Shown here in pieces: positions 12,561 to 24,326 of a stretch of DNA of 64,000 nt. The notes under the pieces were generated by a model that saw only the letters and a program-made list of their open reading frames with translations, did no database searches and had not been told where the DNA came from. Both the position numbers and the translations under genes were made by a program. The first letter of the stretch is position 1. The number at the start of each line of letters is the position of its first letter. Location of the stretch: the NCBI GenBank assembly GCA_907164885.2, contig OU015492.1:198625460-198689459 (forward strand). Reading direction: 5' to 3'. The stretch is from Dolomedes plantarius. Lineage: Eukaryota; Arthropoda; Arachnida; Araneae; Dolomedidae.

Positions 12561-12814
12561 TATCTAAGGTGCCCGATCTAAAGGGCTTAAATCAAAACAG
12601 TGATTTATATACCAAGTTATTGGCTTTTATACTAATCGCAGAACTATAATTTCGACTTGAGTCTTTTGAGCAAAGATATGTACTTTTGTATCCAAAATTG
12701 ATAGGCTTAAGCCTTTTATACAAGTCAAAAGATCATTGTTTTTTTTATCAATACCAACAAATATCTAAAAATCACTTTTTTGACTTAAGCCCTTAATTCC
12801 GGGCACCATAGATA
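12561..12814. mobile_element. 254-bp MITE with long inverted repeats, TA flanks
   Basis: The left end TATCTAAGGTGCCCGATCTA and the right end, read inward, TATCTATGGTGCCCGGAATT begin a ~45-bp imperfect inverted repeat. It continues on both sides as AAGGGCTTAARTCAAAA and then a GTGATTT block. TA lies outside each end (12559-12560, 12815-12816). There is no coding capacity. TA flanks suggest a Tc1/mariner-type origin, but the termini do not match the elements present here. Confidence 0.75.
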
Positions 12815-12816
12815 TA

Positions 12817-14182
12817 TTCTAGAATAATTCGGTCTGAATACTTTAATAATAGATTTTTAGCGAATAAGGTTTGTAGTAAAAGATATGTCCGGATAAAAAT
12901 AGTGCTATAATAAAGAAAAATGTATTCGCAAATATTTCATAAACATTTTCAAAATTTCAGACTAAATCAGTAGATGTCCCAAAGAAAAATCATCGAAAAT
13001 TATGCCTGTAACCTTGACTATAATTCTACGCAATATATAATGAATATTATTAATTATCTCGTTACTTTTTAGCTTAATTGTCTCATTTATTTTCTTTTCC
13101 CCCTACCTACAGTTACTGACAAGAGGGAAAAACAAAATTAATCAATGACTTTAAGGTAAGAAGCTGATATATTTATGCACTTTTCGTTTATTAAACTAAT
13201 ACTTTATCCTATGATTATTTATTTCAGTTTTCCTCTAGGTGGATTTTTCTGATTCGTAATACCGTTATTTACGTGAATTTGAAATTTTACTACAAACTAC
13301 AACCATAAGAATAATTATTACTCTCTTCGAAATTAAATTAATACTATGCCGTTCAGTCATATTACTTACTTTTTTGGGAACTGAAAGATTATTTGGAATA
13401 CTTATGAAACTCATGTATAGATTAAAAGCTTCTACTAATTACGCTTTATTTTTCTGTACAACATTTTCTGTATACTTTCTTTTCAAAGCTTTCATTCAGA
13501 TGATTTTAAATAAAAAAAATTGTACAAAAGCTGATTTCGAGAACAACCATGTATATCTTTCTCTTAAAATTTCTAACAAACATTAACATTTTCATATTTT
13601 GCTTTTCTTTCGCTCTTTGATGAATATAAGTGCGTTTTACTTTTATTTTCTGAGTGAATACCACCGAAAGACTCAAAAGTTTCTTAAAAAGGGTATATTT
13701 CGAAAGGGGAAGTGGGGGGGGGGGCTTTATTTATCCTAATTGACCTGTTCAATTATATTTGCAGTCGTAATATCTATAGCGAGTATATTAGTTATAAAGA
13801 TAATAGTTATTTTTTTACTTCGTTTAAAAGAAATAGTCTTAATTAAAACGTAATTGACAGAAATTTTTATTTATTATCTTTTACTAAAATTAATTAGTAA
13901 GAAGTGGCCGTAGGAAATAGCATCATTCCAAGATGTTTTGTAAGAAAAGGAAACCATTTATTCAGAACTATTAATCATTTTTTATTCCTATCGTGTATTT
14001 TAGCAAAATGTTTCTAATTTCTCCTAAGAAGAGGCAGCTGAGAAAAATTTTTAAGTTAAACTTTTTTTCGGCCCGCATGCAATTTTCATCTGTAAAATTA
14101 CTTCTCTTTAGATCAGGAATGCATTATGTACAAATTTGGAACCTTTCAAGTCAGTCAAAAAAAATTTTCTTTTTTACGTACA
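12817..14182. other. unannotated AT-rich sequence
   Basis: Includes a run of about 12 G at 13713-13724. Frames at 13374-13586 and 13993-14347 overlap in different phases and are not convincing genes. Confidence 0.5.
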
Positions 14183-14186
14183 TTAA

Positions 14187-14896
14187 GGCGACAATGGACC
14201 TTCAGATTGACAAAAATATGTCCCCAAAACGATTTTTTTTTCTTTAAGAAAATGATTCTACAACTCATCAGCTTTAAATTTAAAAAAAAGTATGTTGATC
14301 CGATCATTATTAACCGAGTTATAAGTATTTTTTTCAAACGTAAATAGTGGAAATGTTAGTAAAATTAAAACTTTAAATGCCATTTTCTCAAAGCAAGTTT
14401 TCATGTCGTTTCAGTAAGTTTAAAATGCTCCATGTGTCATAATGTTTCTTGAATGTTCGTAAAATTTCATAAAATGATTACTTATATATGTTAGAATGAA
14501 ACTTAGTAATCAATTCATTATACTATTTTAAAACAACTTAAAATTTTTACAATAAAAAAAAATTTGATAAAATTTTGCATAAAATGACCTATTTTTATTG
14601 ATTTCTTTTCTAGTTTTTATAAATATGACTGTAAATCAAATATTGCTACTAACTTTTATTATAGCTATATAAAGCTATCTTAAGAGAGAAAATTAGAAAT
14701 CTGAGATAAAAATTGGTGCGCATGGAGCATTTTTAAATTGAGTAATTAACAAACAGATTTTAATTAATATCTTAATTAATTACATTCTGTTTTATTTTAT
14801 TTAGAATTTCCATCTCTAAACAACACTGTATAAGAATACAAAATTTCATAGCAATTGGTTAATAAACAAAAAAGTTTTCCATGGTCTATTGTCGCC
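14187..14896. mobile_element. 710-bp MITE with TTAA target duplications
   Basis: Ends are GGCGACAATGGACC (left) and GGCGACAATAGACC (right, read inward), each bordered by TTAA (14183-14186, 14897-14900). TTAA target use points to piggyBac or Kolobok. The interior is AT-rich, contains an ACCGAGTTATAAG motif and has no transposase. The short overlapping reading frames at 14126-14347 are by-products of low complexity. Confidence 0.8.
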
Positions 14897-14914
14897 TTAA
14901 CCTAAAAAATATTA

Positions 14915-15440
14915 CCGTATTTACTCTTGTGTAAGCCGCTTGCGTGTATAAGCCGCACCTGAATTTTGAGACAACGGCAACGTTTGGGGATTTGTTTTTT
15001 TTATTTCGTCGTAGACTCAAAGTAGCATCGTTCTGCGAAATGTCGTACATTCCTTAAAGTTCAATGCTCGCCTAACAATATCAGGTAGAGCCTTAGCTGA
15101 TGGTGGTGAAACTACAGTGTGAGACGATGATTATATATATACACTTAGGAATTATTTCGCACGAAGACAGACTCTTGGGAACTCAAAAGAGTTTTATTAA
15201 ATAGTCCTAAGATATTATATATACAAACAATAATATTTGCAATACATTGAACTGCCGTGGGCATGATACGGTGTAATAGGTTGTAAGGTTTATAGATACC
15301 AATGTTTTATGGTAGTAAAGTGATCTAAACTAAAGGGTGTTTACTGTATTTAATTTTAAAATTCCATGTAAAAGCCGCACCCCATTTTTACGGACCTATT
15401 TTATGGAATTAAAGTGCGGCCTATACACGCGTAAATACGA
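14915..15440. mobile_element. 526-bp MITE, CCGTATTTAC termini, TA flanks
   Basis: The left end is CCGTATTTACTCTTGTGTAA with GCCGC, then a second GTGTATAAGCCGCAC module. The right end read inward is TCGTATTTACGCGTGTATAG then GCCGCAC. TA flanks both sides (14913-14914, 15441-15442). The left end seems to carry a partial duplication of the GTGTATAAGCCGC module. It lies only 18 bp from the TTAA MITE at 14896. No protein coding. Confidence 0.7.
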
Positions 15441-15442
15441 TA

Positions 15443-16378
15443 CATTCTGATTTATCGAATTTATAAAAAAAAATTGCAAACAAATCCTTCAGATGAGTTT
15501 TAAGGAGAAAGTCCTCAAGTTATATTTTTTTTATTATTACTGCGCTGCATAATAACTCAGTGGTATTAAATATGACATATAATATAACTATACTCTATAG
15601 TTATGCAGCGATGAAAAAGTAACTACGTGGTATTCTGCAAAATAACCGTATCCAAACATTTTTTCAGCAGTGCTACGGCAAGTTGAAATCTGTTTTGTTA
15701 TCCCTTTTTAATCCCAAAATAATGATACTCCAAGAATAGCAGATAATTTTGTTCTATACGCTTTTCATAGTTTTCAGATTCAGAGAAACAACATGGAAAA
15801 ATAATACTAACTTCACAAAGTTATGTGAGATCTGTCTTTCAAAAATCGTTTCTTTGGGCATAAATCCCCTTTCAGTCAATCTCTACCCACCCCCAAAACA
15901 ACTTTTGTTCTCATGGATTCAACAAGACAATGATTTGTCCACTTCCTTTTTGACCCTCAATACACTGTCGACACAAAAGAATACACTGAATTTTCTAACA
16001 GGCGTATTTCCCAACTTCGACTTAGTGACTTATAACATTGCCGCAAAAATATCTGTTATTCTAGCAATTTCTTTCTTAAATATTGTTAGATGATTATTTG
16101 ATGCTCACAAAACAAAAACAAAAAACACGCAATTTCTCTAGGAAAGTAATACATGTTTTTAATTAAAATATTTATTAAATATTTATCTTTTGCTCTCATT
16201 AAATAACACTAGATCTCTGTGACTATGTGAAACTTTTAATGGAGAAAATCTATCACCATTGGTTTTATATTATACTTTTAAAAGATTATATCAGATTATA
16301 TGGAGTACCACTTTTTAATATTTCAATAAATCTATTATTCAGCTTTTCAGTTAAATCTAAATTTACACCTTGTAAATG
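15443..16378. other. unannotated sequence
   Basis: A 114-codon reading frame (15749-16093) has no ATG-supported context or homology I recognise. Otherwise nothing is visible. Confidence 0.45.
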
Positions 16379-16614
16379 TACACTGCTGGCCACTGTAAAT
16401 GCAACACCCTAAAGGAAACATGCAAATAACATGAAATTTACAACATGAATTAGCGGAGGTGAGATATGCAAATGATTAGAATTTCAGCGCAGACGCACGT
16501 CACGCGCGCCTGTGGCGACACTTCAAAGCGCTATTTAAGGCTTGGAGATTTCGACGATTTCAAGTTCGGCAATTGTGTTTTTGTTGTGGTTTTTTCAAAA
16601 AAAAACGATCAATT

Positions 16615-17610
16615 ATGCCTCGTCGAAAACAGCGATCATCTTTTGATCAAGTATCTGAGTTCAACAGAGGAAGGATAGTGGCCTACCGAGATTGTGGATT
16701 ATCTTTCAGGGAAATCGGTAGTTGTGTTGGACGAAACCAAACAACTGTAATGCGGATATGTGATCGTTGGATGCAGGAGGGTACGACGGACCGGCGTGTT
16801 CGATCGCATCCACCTCAGCGCACCACTTCACGTGATGACAGGCAAATTGTGCGCATGGCAGTGACGGATCGCTCAGACACATCACGAACCATAGCACACC
16901 ACATGCAGTCTGTAACGCATCATCCAGTGTCTGCGCGTACCATTCGACGCCGTTTACAGCAGAGTGGTCTGTCCGCAAGACGTCCATTGCTTTGTCTACA
17001 CTTGACGCAGAACCACAGATGTCTCCGCCGCCAATGGTGCGATCACAGAAGGATGTGGACTGCAGAATGGAATGAAATTGTCTTTACTGACGAGTCACGC
17101 TTCTGTCTGCAACACCACGATGGTCGCATTCGAGTCTGGAGACACCGTGAAGAGATGATGCTGAACAGCTGCGTCATGCACTGCCACACTGGTCCTGCAC
17201 CAGGTATTATGGTATGGGGCGGTATTGGATATCACTCTCGCACACCTCTAGTACGCATTGCCGGTACTTTAAACAGCCAGCGCTACATCTCCGAGGTGTT
17301 GGAGCCAGTTGTACTTCCTTACCTTCAGGGCTTGCCCATAGCAATATTTCAACAGGATAATGCGCGACCACACGTGGCACGCATTGTCCAACGGTTCTTC
17401 GTCAATCGCCAGATTGAATTGCTTCCCTGGCCGCCTCGCTCTCCGGATCTTTCTCCGATAGAAAACACGTGGTCCATGGTTGCTCTACGATTGACCCAGA
17501 TTCCATCCCCATCTGCCACAGCAGATCAACTTTGGCAACGTGTGGAAGCTGCTTGGTCTGCTGTACCCCAAGAACTCATCCAAAGTCTCTTTGATTTGTC
17601 ATATCGTTGA
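16615..17610 (+). CDS. Tc1-like transposase (DD34E), altered C-terminus
   Basis: 331-codon transposase, a DNA-cutting and strand-transfer enzyme acting in the nucleus on the element's own ends. I chose the ATG at 16615 (MPRRKQRSSF) over an upstream in-frame start because the edge copy uses the same one. Two helix-turn-helix segments lie at about residues 15-55 and 95-125. Catalytic residues are visible: D in IVFTDESRF, D in IFQQDNARPH and E in SPDLSPIENTW, with 34 residues between the second D and the E. The frame is open to LIQSLFDLSYR and then stops. The usual Tc1 tail ending near a GG-Y-x-x-Y motif is displaced to 18262-18325. Activity is doubtful but not excluded. Confidence 0.92.
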   Translation: MPRRKQRSSFDQVSEFNRGRIVAYRDCGLSFREIGSCVGRNQTTVMRICDRWMQEGTTDRRVRSHPPQRTTSRDDRQIVRMAVTDRSDTSRTIAHHMQSVTHHPVSARTIRRRLQQSGLSARRPLLCLHLTQNHRCLRRQWCDHRRMWTAEWNEIVFTDESRFCLQHHDGRIRVWRHREEMMLNSCVMHCHTGPAPGIMVWGGIGYHSRTPLVRIAGTLNSQRYISEVLEPVVLPYLQGLPIAIFQQDNARPHVARIVQRFFVNRQIELLPWPPRSPDLSPIENTWSMVALRLTQIPSPSATADQLWQRVEAAWSAVPQELIQSLFDLSYR

Positions 17611-17694
17611 CATCGGCACTCCTCTTATTCGACACAGCCGGTGGAATTGATGAGTTTTCCACATGTGTTGCAGGCACATCAAAAGGAACTCTAA

Positions 17695-18234
17695 TGTGCA
17701 AAAGTCGCCAAATAACTTTCTTTTCTTCTTCCCGCAGTCAGCACGTATGTTGCAGATCAGCGGCGGCATCCAATTAGATAACAATGAAGTATGTCCCGGG
17801 CCCAAATGGATTTCAGGTATTCTTGAAAGGGTCGGCACGGGCGGAAGTGACCCCCATCGAACCGGAAGTAAAGACGGTTCCAGCAATTTGTGGAGTCTTC
17901 TGGATTCTTCTAGAAAATTGGACAAGTATAAAAGGACTCCCCTTCTTTGTCTGGGGGACTTTTAGCTCATCGACTTGTTAGACCGACATCGCTGGAGTGC
18001 GTCGGGTCTGTGACGGCGGAAAGCCTATTAATCTCTCGAGAGATTGCACGGGTTTGCTCTGGTTGGAACAGGGACCGTGGATAATGATATTTGGCTTGTG
18101 TTAGCCAGGGAAGTTATTGTAATTAATAATGTTTTATAAATATTAAGGTTTAATAAAACCTTTTGTACATTTGTAAGAAAGTTTCCTTCTCGAATTATTC
18201 CGATTCGTGTTTTAACTTGTTTCACTAAGTTTGT
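17695..18234 (+). mobile_element. solo LTR (540 bp) inside the Tc1-like element
   Basis: Starts TGTGCAAAAG and ends TTGTTTCA, the TG...CA borders of an LTR, flanked by CTAA on both sides (17691-17694, 18235-18238). A TATAAAAG box lies at 17927 and an AATAAA polyadenylation signal at 18152, in the order and spacing of an LTR read on the plus strand. It is markedly more GC-rich upstream of the TATA box than its surroundings. No internal retrotransposon sequence is present, so it is most likely the product of LTR-LTR recombination. BEL/Pao or Gypsy origin cannot be told. Confidence 0.72.
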
Positions 18235-18261
18235 TTGAAGTCGCTATGGGCCACGTCTTCA

Positions 18262-18325
18262 TAGAATCAATGCCGAGCGTGTGGCAGCTGTGATCTCCAA
18301 CAATGGTGGCTACTCTGGATACTGA
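18262..18325 (+). pseudogene. displaced C-terminal tail of Tc1-like transposase
   Basis: A short stretch encodes RVAAVISNNGGYSGY and a stop, the type of ending Tc1-like transposases have (a basic-hydrophobic helix, then GGY-x-x-Y). It stands about 650 bp downstream of where the main frame breaks at 17594-17610. A one-base loss near 18275 puts the upstream residues in another frame. The normal 3' untranslated region and inverted repeat follow it. Confidence 0.6.
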
Positions 18326-18463
18326 TTTTGGCAGGAACCACACTTCACAGAAGTCTATAAATTTAATCATTTGATACTTGGTCAACATGTTATCTACAAA
18401 ATAAATTTTGTTGTGATTTCTCTTGTCTTTCTTGGTGTTGCAATTTGGGTGGCCAGTAGTGTA

Positions 18464-20239
18464 TTTAGAATCACACTAAAAACTATAAATGTTAGATTAA
18501 GAAAGAGAGACACTGAATATTAAGTGAAAAATCCATTCTCGTCAACTCCTATAAACACTCACCTGTAAATATTACAAATACGTTAAGTTTGTGTACTAAA
18601 AACACATGCTTAAAACTATATTCTTCTTTACGTACAATTTTTTTACCATCTAAATCACGCAGTTTGGGAGATAGAAAAACAAAACACTCTATTCAAAAAC
18701 AACGTTTTAATTCTATCTGAATATTTCAGTCGTACACAGGAGAACCTTAAGTAGTAGTTTTACTTTTGAGACTTGCTTATATATTTTATACTCATATCAT
18801 TGTAAAAAACCTCAACATTCGTTCTTGAATCAAAAAAGAAGTTAGAAAATTCTAATGGAGAGTAGCTTTAGCTGAAACTTTCCTTTATATCCGAAAGGGT
18901 AGTAAAACTTTCTTCTTCGGATCTTAAGACATCAGTATCCCCATAAAAGGAAAAATGGCTATAACTATCTATAACATTATAATTAGAATGCAATCGTTAT
19001 TAAACTTCCAACGAAGAAAAAAAATTTAAATAATGTATATTGTTTAAAATATAATTATTATGAATACATTTTGTATTAAAAAGGATTTTACAATTCACAA
19101 AAGCCATTAAAAGATTAATTAAGAATAAAATTTAGAAGTTTTCCATCATAAATTTAATAATATTTGACACGCGTACAGAATACATAATTAACTGAAAAGG
19201 CAATGAATTTCGTAATTTTGAGATAATAAAAATTGTACTTATTATTTAAATATCAAGATAAAGAATCTGATTCATAGATCAAAAGGAACTTAACTCATTG
19301 TTTAAAATTTATCCAAGATTCATTTACATGAAATCTGCTGATATAAAATAAAGGAATATGTTATCTAAAATATTTTTGTGAACTTCAAAGCTGTTGAAAT
19401 TGGAATGTCTTTGAAATTGCAAACGTATAACAATGCTTCTTCGCAGTTTTAACGAAATTTGAAGAAGGTTATCATTACTCCCATAGTTCATCATTTGCAT
19501 TTTCTGCAAAGAGGTTTTGAAGAAATAAAGCCTTTGATTTTCGGCAGGTTCAGACTTCTTTAATTATAAATTATAAGCGGAAGAATAGTTACGACCAACT
19601 ATTTTAATGAATGATTGTTTCAGCTTTTCAAAAAGTAAATAATAGTAAAACCCTTGGCTCAATCAAATTCTTTTAATAATTTGTTCTATAATAGCCTGAT
19701 TGTTGTTATATTTCAGCAGTATAATGCTAGGTTTAATTAAGGAAAGACATCTTCATTAAAAAATTATTTTATTACATTTTTATTGGTTGCATGCTTTCCT
19801 TTAAGCAACTGTTTGACTTTTTGATGTTTCAATTCTCATTTTAGAACAATTTTTAAACCTTATTCATAATATTATAACTTAAGAAATTTGAACATAAATC
19901 AAGAATCACAAATAAATTTATGACCAATGAAAAGGAATCCTAACTATATATTAAATTTCGTTAAACAGTTATGCCAATTCTGGACAAAATTATAGTGGAT
20001 TCGAAACGTAACAATTAAAGGGTACATTTCAATATTTTCTGATCATATCTGAAATCTCCCTCACTTTCCCGAGTAAAAACTTTGCATTATTTTTAACGAG
20101 TTTTTCTATGCTCGCTATTATTTACTAACGTTACTTTTGTTGCATATTAACTATTATTTAAGTGTTATTTATAAAAAATGATGAAATATTGAATTTTAAA
20201 CAAATTATTATTTTCCTAATATATAAACTAAAAATTGCC
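18464..20239. other. unannotated AT-rich sequence
   Basis: No repeat ends, RNA or protein signal recognised. The 61-codon minus frame at 19324-19509 is not supported. Confidence 0.5.
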
Positions 20240-20243
20240 TTAA

Positions 20244-20657
20244 GGGGGTCCAGGACACAAAATTGTTCGAATTTTCGAAAAAAATATATTGCATTAAAAA
20301 TTTTTGTGTTCTTTTGCGCTTAAAATAACGGTTAAATAATGTTTCTATCTTAACTAGAACAGGAGAAATTATTATTTTTTTTAATATTTTAAAAAATGGT
20401 GAATCAAAATTAAAACTTAAATATTTCTGTTTAATTAAAGGAAAAAATTTTGAAATTCGACAAATAATATTTCGAGTTATAACGATTTTAAATTATCCCA
20501 CTTTTATTAAAATTTTAAATTTTAAAATTTTTTAAAAACTTTTTGAGAAGTTTTAGAATGTGATTTTGTTTACAAATTATATGGTTAAACATTACAGAAA
20601 AATTCAGAATTTAAACTCAATAAATAAAAAAAAATTCAAAATGTGTCCCGGACCCCC
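20244..20657. mobile_element. 414-bp MITE with TTAA target duplications
   Basis: The ends are GGGGGTCCAGGACACA (left) and GGGGGTCCGGGACACA (right, read inward), each bordered by TTAA (20240-20243, 20658-20661). The interior is very AT-rich and carries a CGAGTTATAACG motif like that in the 14187 MITE. TTAA sites suggest piggyBac or Kolobok. No coding. Confidence 0.85.
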
Positions 20658-20661
20658 TTAA

Positions 20662-21810
20662 TTATATAACTTTGTATTTACTCCATTGTATAGATCGGAA
20701 AATAGTTTGAAATGGGTCTGTAAGGTAATCCAATAGTGTATGATCCTTAGGTAAGATTTCTAGAAATCAAATAACATGGGACTTTCTTAAAAGAAAGAAA
20801 CAAATTACGTAATCTATTCAGTTTTTTTTTTTATCAAAACGCCACTTTCTCATTTAAACACAGTTTTAAATTACCCATTAAAACTCTTTTCATTAAAAAT
20901 GAATAAAAAGTTATTGATGCTTTATATGCATTTACACGTGGTTATTTCAAATGATTTTTGTTCCTGTTTCATTTTAAAAGATTTATTCATCTTCACTTTT
21001 AAAATTGGCTTTTAGAGTTTGGTGTATTAAACCACGGCAAATCTTTGTAAAAATGACGCAGCATTTCTTCCTCTGCTTTAGAATAGAATGAGAAATAGAA
21101 TTGCAGGAAATTTCTTGACTTTTAGAGATTTGGGTTATTTCTGTTTAATGATGCAGGTAATTAGTTTTCAGTTTTCGTCAGAAAAATTAGTAGGCAATTT
21201 CACTTTAATCTATATACAAGCAATTGAATTCGCAGTTACGGTGTTTAAAAAAAAAAGTTTCAATTCGAACATGTATTCGAATTGCCACAAAAGAGTTTTC
21301 ACCGAGGAATTTTGAACGTCTTCTACACACTCTCAGAAATTTTATCATGTTCTTGGTAATTTAAATTTTAAAGGGCATTTGTTTTATACTGAATTTCAAT
21401 CAATATATCTTTGCTAAAAGTCTTATTTTCAGTAAATTAGAATTGGCTGCAAGCTACACTATAAATAATGCCATGCTATAAATAATCGTTTCCAAGGCTA
21501 CAACTACTTCCAAATTGAAATTAAATTATTTTCACGGTGTCTCTGGGAATATATTCAAATGATACATCTCATTTCACGTTTCTTGTTTTCTATATCATTT
21601 AAATAATTCTGTAATTTTATTGAGCGTACTATTGAAAATAAAAGCAAAACACAAGAGTTATTCTAAATTGGGTAGATTATTTTCTCCAAGGTTTTCAGGT
21701 AGCTTTTGATTCATTAATTAGCAGGTTTCGTTAATTAAACTCTTTGGCGACTTAGGAAGCAAGTAAGACTTTATTGTGTTACAGGCTAGAATATGTTTTA
21801 ATTATACAAC
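20662..21810. other. unannotated AT-rich sequence
   Basis: Nothing recognisable. A 75-codon frame at 21088-21315 is not supported. A short (TA)n tract occurs at about 21840-21859, just before the reverse transcriptase remnant. Confidence 0.5.
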
Positions 21811-21859
21811 TTGCTGTTCAGCTTTATTTTGTTAGAATTTTATATATATATATATATAT

Positions 21860-23821
21860 GTGGTAGTAACAAACTTAACATACAAAAACATAAAACCCTT
21901 TTTTTAGAACTAAATAGGGATTTGTTGTCTGAAACTTCTGTAAAATTTAATTGGATAAAATGTAAAATATACAATATTAAAAAACGTTGGTTAAACACAC
22001 TATGGCAATATGTAATAGATCCTAAATATAAAAGCCTCTTCGAACCTTCATATTTACAACACTATTTTACCATATTAGAAACCTTTAAAATTAGAGCTAA
22101 AAAATTAGGTATAAATCTTTCTGCAGCAATACAACCTTTAAAAACAGAATACATAGTTATACAATTTAAAAATAATGCTTTTAATTCCATTCCAATAAAT
22201 AAAATATTTAAGAATTCTATGTCTGACTTACCTTGTAAAATACAACCTAAAGTTACATACTCTTATAATTTACCAATTAGTCGTAAAATATTTAATTATA
22301 ATCTAATTTCAAAAAATTTAAACACAGTTTATGAGTGTTATTGTCATCATCAATCAATGTCAAAATATCTTAATCCAGTTCATAACCATGTCATAACGGG
22401 TAATGTTCAAATAGTATCGAACAAAAACTTACGTGCTGCAATACAAATGGGTACTAAGTTTAGATATATTTGTTTTAAAGACATAGAAACAACCTTTAAT
22501 AAGAACCTCACCACCTTTATTGAAAAAAATGCTTTAAAATATAATTTGCCTTTGGAGGCATTTACACAATGGAAACAAAAAACATCATTTACATTTATAA
22601 AAAGTTATGAATTGGCTTTACAAGGTTCTAGAACAAAATTCAATAGTCCAAATATGACTTCTATAAAGGGACTACAAAATAAACTGGTAATTAGTTATGT
22701 AGACAAGGTGGCTTCTAATTATTCATTTATTTGCAAATTTTATTATATTCAAATTGTAAAAAAAATTTATTCAAATACTTCACTTTATGAACCATATGCA
22801 TTTGATGAGTTGTCTCTGAAACGACGTTTAGTTAAATTGCATAAAAAAAATTAATATAAATCTTCATTCCTTCTCCTTTCCTTACCTTGTCGCAATTCCC
22901 AAATTCCACAAAAAACCTATTACTTTTCGACCAGTAACTGTTGGATTCGGTACCTACATAACTTATGCTAATAAATTGATAATACCAGTTTCAAAAAATC
23001 TTTTCATTAAAATAAAAAAATTTGGATCCAATATAATCTCTAATAGCTTACAACTAATATCAAATATCACAAACTTAAAAGATATAGAAAAAATAGAATC
23101 TTTTGACGTAGTAGACCTATTCAATAATATAGACACAACTTTTCTTTTTTCAATTCTAATTGAGTTTTTTCACAGGTTTGATTTACAAGAATATATTACT
23201 TTTACTCTTTTTAAAAATACTCTTCGTATTATATTGTTTGAAAATTATCTATTTAATGGTACTACATACTATATTCAGACTTTTGGGCTGCCAATGGGGG
23301 GTGGATCATCGTCCTATTTGGCAGATATATATTTATATTATTTTGAATCTAAATCATCAATTTTACCAAAAATAGTTTTCTTTAGATATGTAGACGACAT
23401 TTTCATTGCTCACGAGGTTAACTGTAACTTTGTTCCTACTTTTTAGCCAGATAATATAAAACTCACTAAGACCGAACAAAATTCCAATAATGAAATAAAC
23501 TTTTTGGATGTAACCATTACTTTATCAAATGGCACTCTGTCTTTTTGCATTTTCGATAAACGAGATATGTACGACTTTGAAATAAACCGTCTATGCAATT
23601 GGAATACAGCCTTACATTCAAATGTAAAGCGTAATATAGTCAACAACTACTTCATTCGTTGTGATAGACTGTGTGGATCTGGGACTGAGATGAGAAATAG
23701 AGTTAAGAACTTCATTGAACTGGCTATACAGGCGGAGTATCCGGCTGGCTTTCTGGTGGATATACTGTGGCATTATTTCGGACGTGTGGATCTCCTTGAA
23801 CACTTTGACTTGGAGGTATAG
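21860..23821 (+). pseudogene. Penelope-like reverse transcriptase (two lesions)
   Basis: Three consecutive frames form one reverse transcriptase. The first (to 22854) is an unrecognised Lys/Asn-rich N-terminal region. A frameshift in an A8 run near 22842-22850 leads into IPKFHKKPITFRPV, an RT motif 1/2 region. Then come the palm motif GLPMGGGSSS (23287-23316) and the catalytic RYVDD (YVDD at 23387-23398). A TAG at 23444-23446 precedes the thumb-like INFLDVTI and DKRD segments, ending at 23821. Thumb wording and motif order resemble Penelope-like elements rather than LTR polymerases. The GIY-YIG endonuclease is not seen. There is no good start codon, so the 5' limit is uncertain. Coding is extremely AT-rich. 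Confidence 0.65.
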
Positions 23822-24260
23822 TGTAATTTTTTACCTACTGTTTTAAATTTTAAATTTTTAGTGAGTTTTTTTTAAAACGGTTTGTAAATTGTGGTGTTTT
23901 TGATTGTAGTGTAGGTTTTTCTATGCTTTTTCTAGTACATTTTTAATTACTGTTTTTAGAGATCATCTTATTATGACATTATGTCACTTTATTTTATTAT
24001 AATATATAACTTCAACTTTTATGTCTCACTTTTTCTATTTCTTGTTTTAAACTTTGAAAAGTTTTAAATTTTCTAATTGATGTATGACGAATGCTGGGAA
24101 AGTTTTAGCTATGTAAAAGATCTTTTAACCAGGATAGAGGGGTCTTAATCCCCCTCACGTCTTTTTAAATACATCAATTTCCGTTTTTGTTTCAAAATTT
24201 CCTTTTTGCTTCAGAAATTCACTATCCTTTTTTAACTTATCTCGGTGTATCATTATAACA

Positions 24261-24326
<66 letters not shown>

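Larger units (their letters stand above)
16381..18461 (+). mobile_element. Tc1-like transposon (DD34E), enlarged by internal insertions
   Basis: Starts after TA (16379-16380) with CACTGCTGGCCACTGTAAAT and ends at 18461 with an inverted copy (CACTACTGGCCACCCAAATT read inward), again followed by TA. The inverted repeats match over ~28 bp, ending in GCAACACC, with a few mismatches. Total length is 2,081 bp, larger than the usual 1.2-1.7 kb, because the 3' part contains a 540-bp solo LTR and about 100 bp more foreign sequence. The 5' part matches the copy at the left window edge. Confidence 0.93.

Noticed and set aside
24130..24160. GAGGGG/CCCCCTC hairpin as a transcription terminator
   Set aside because: Rho-independent-type terminators do not apply in this genome; it may be part of the retroelement 3' region.
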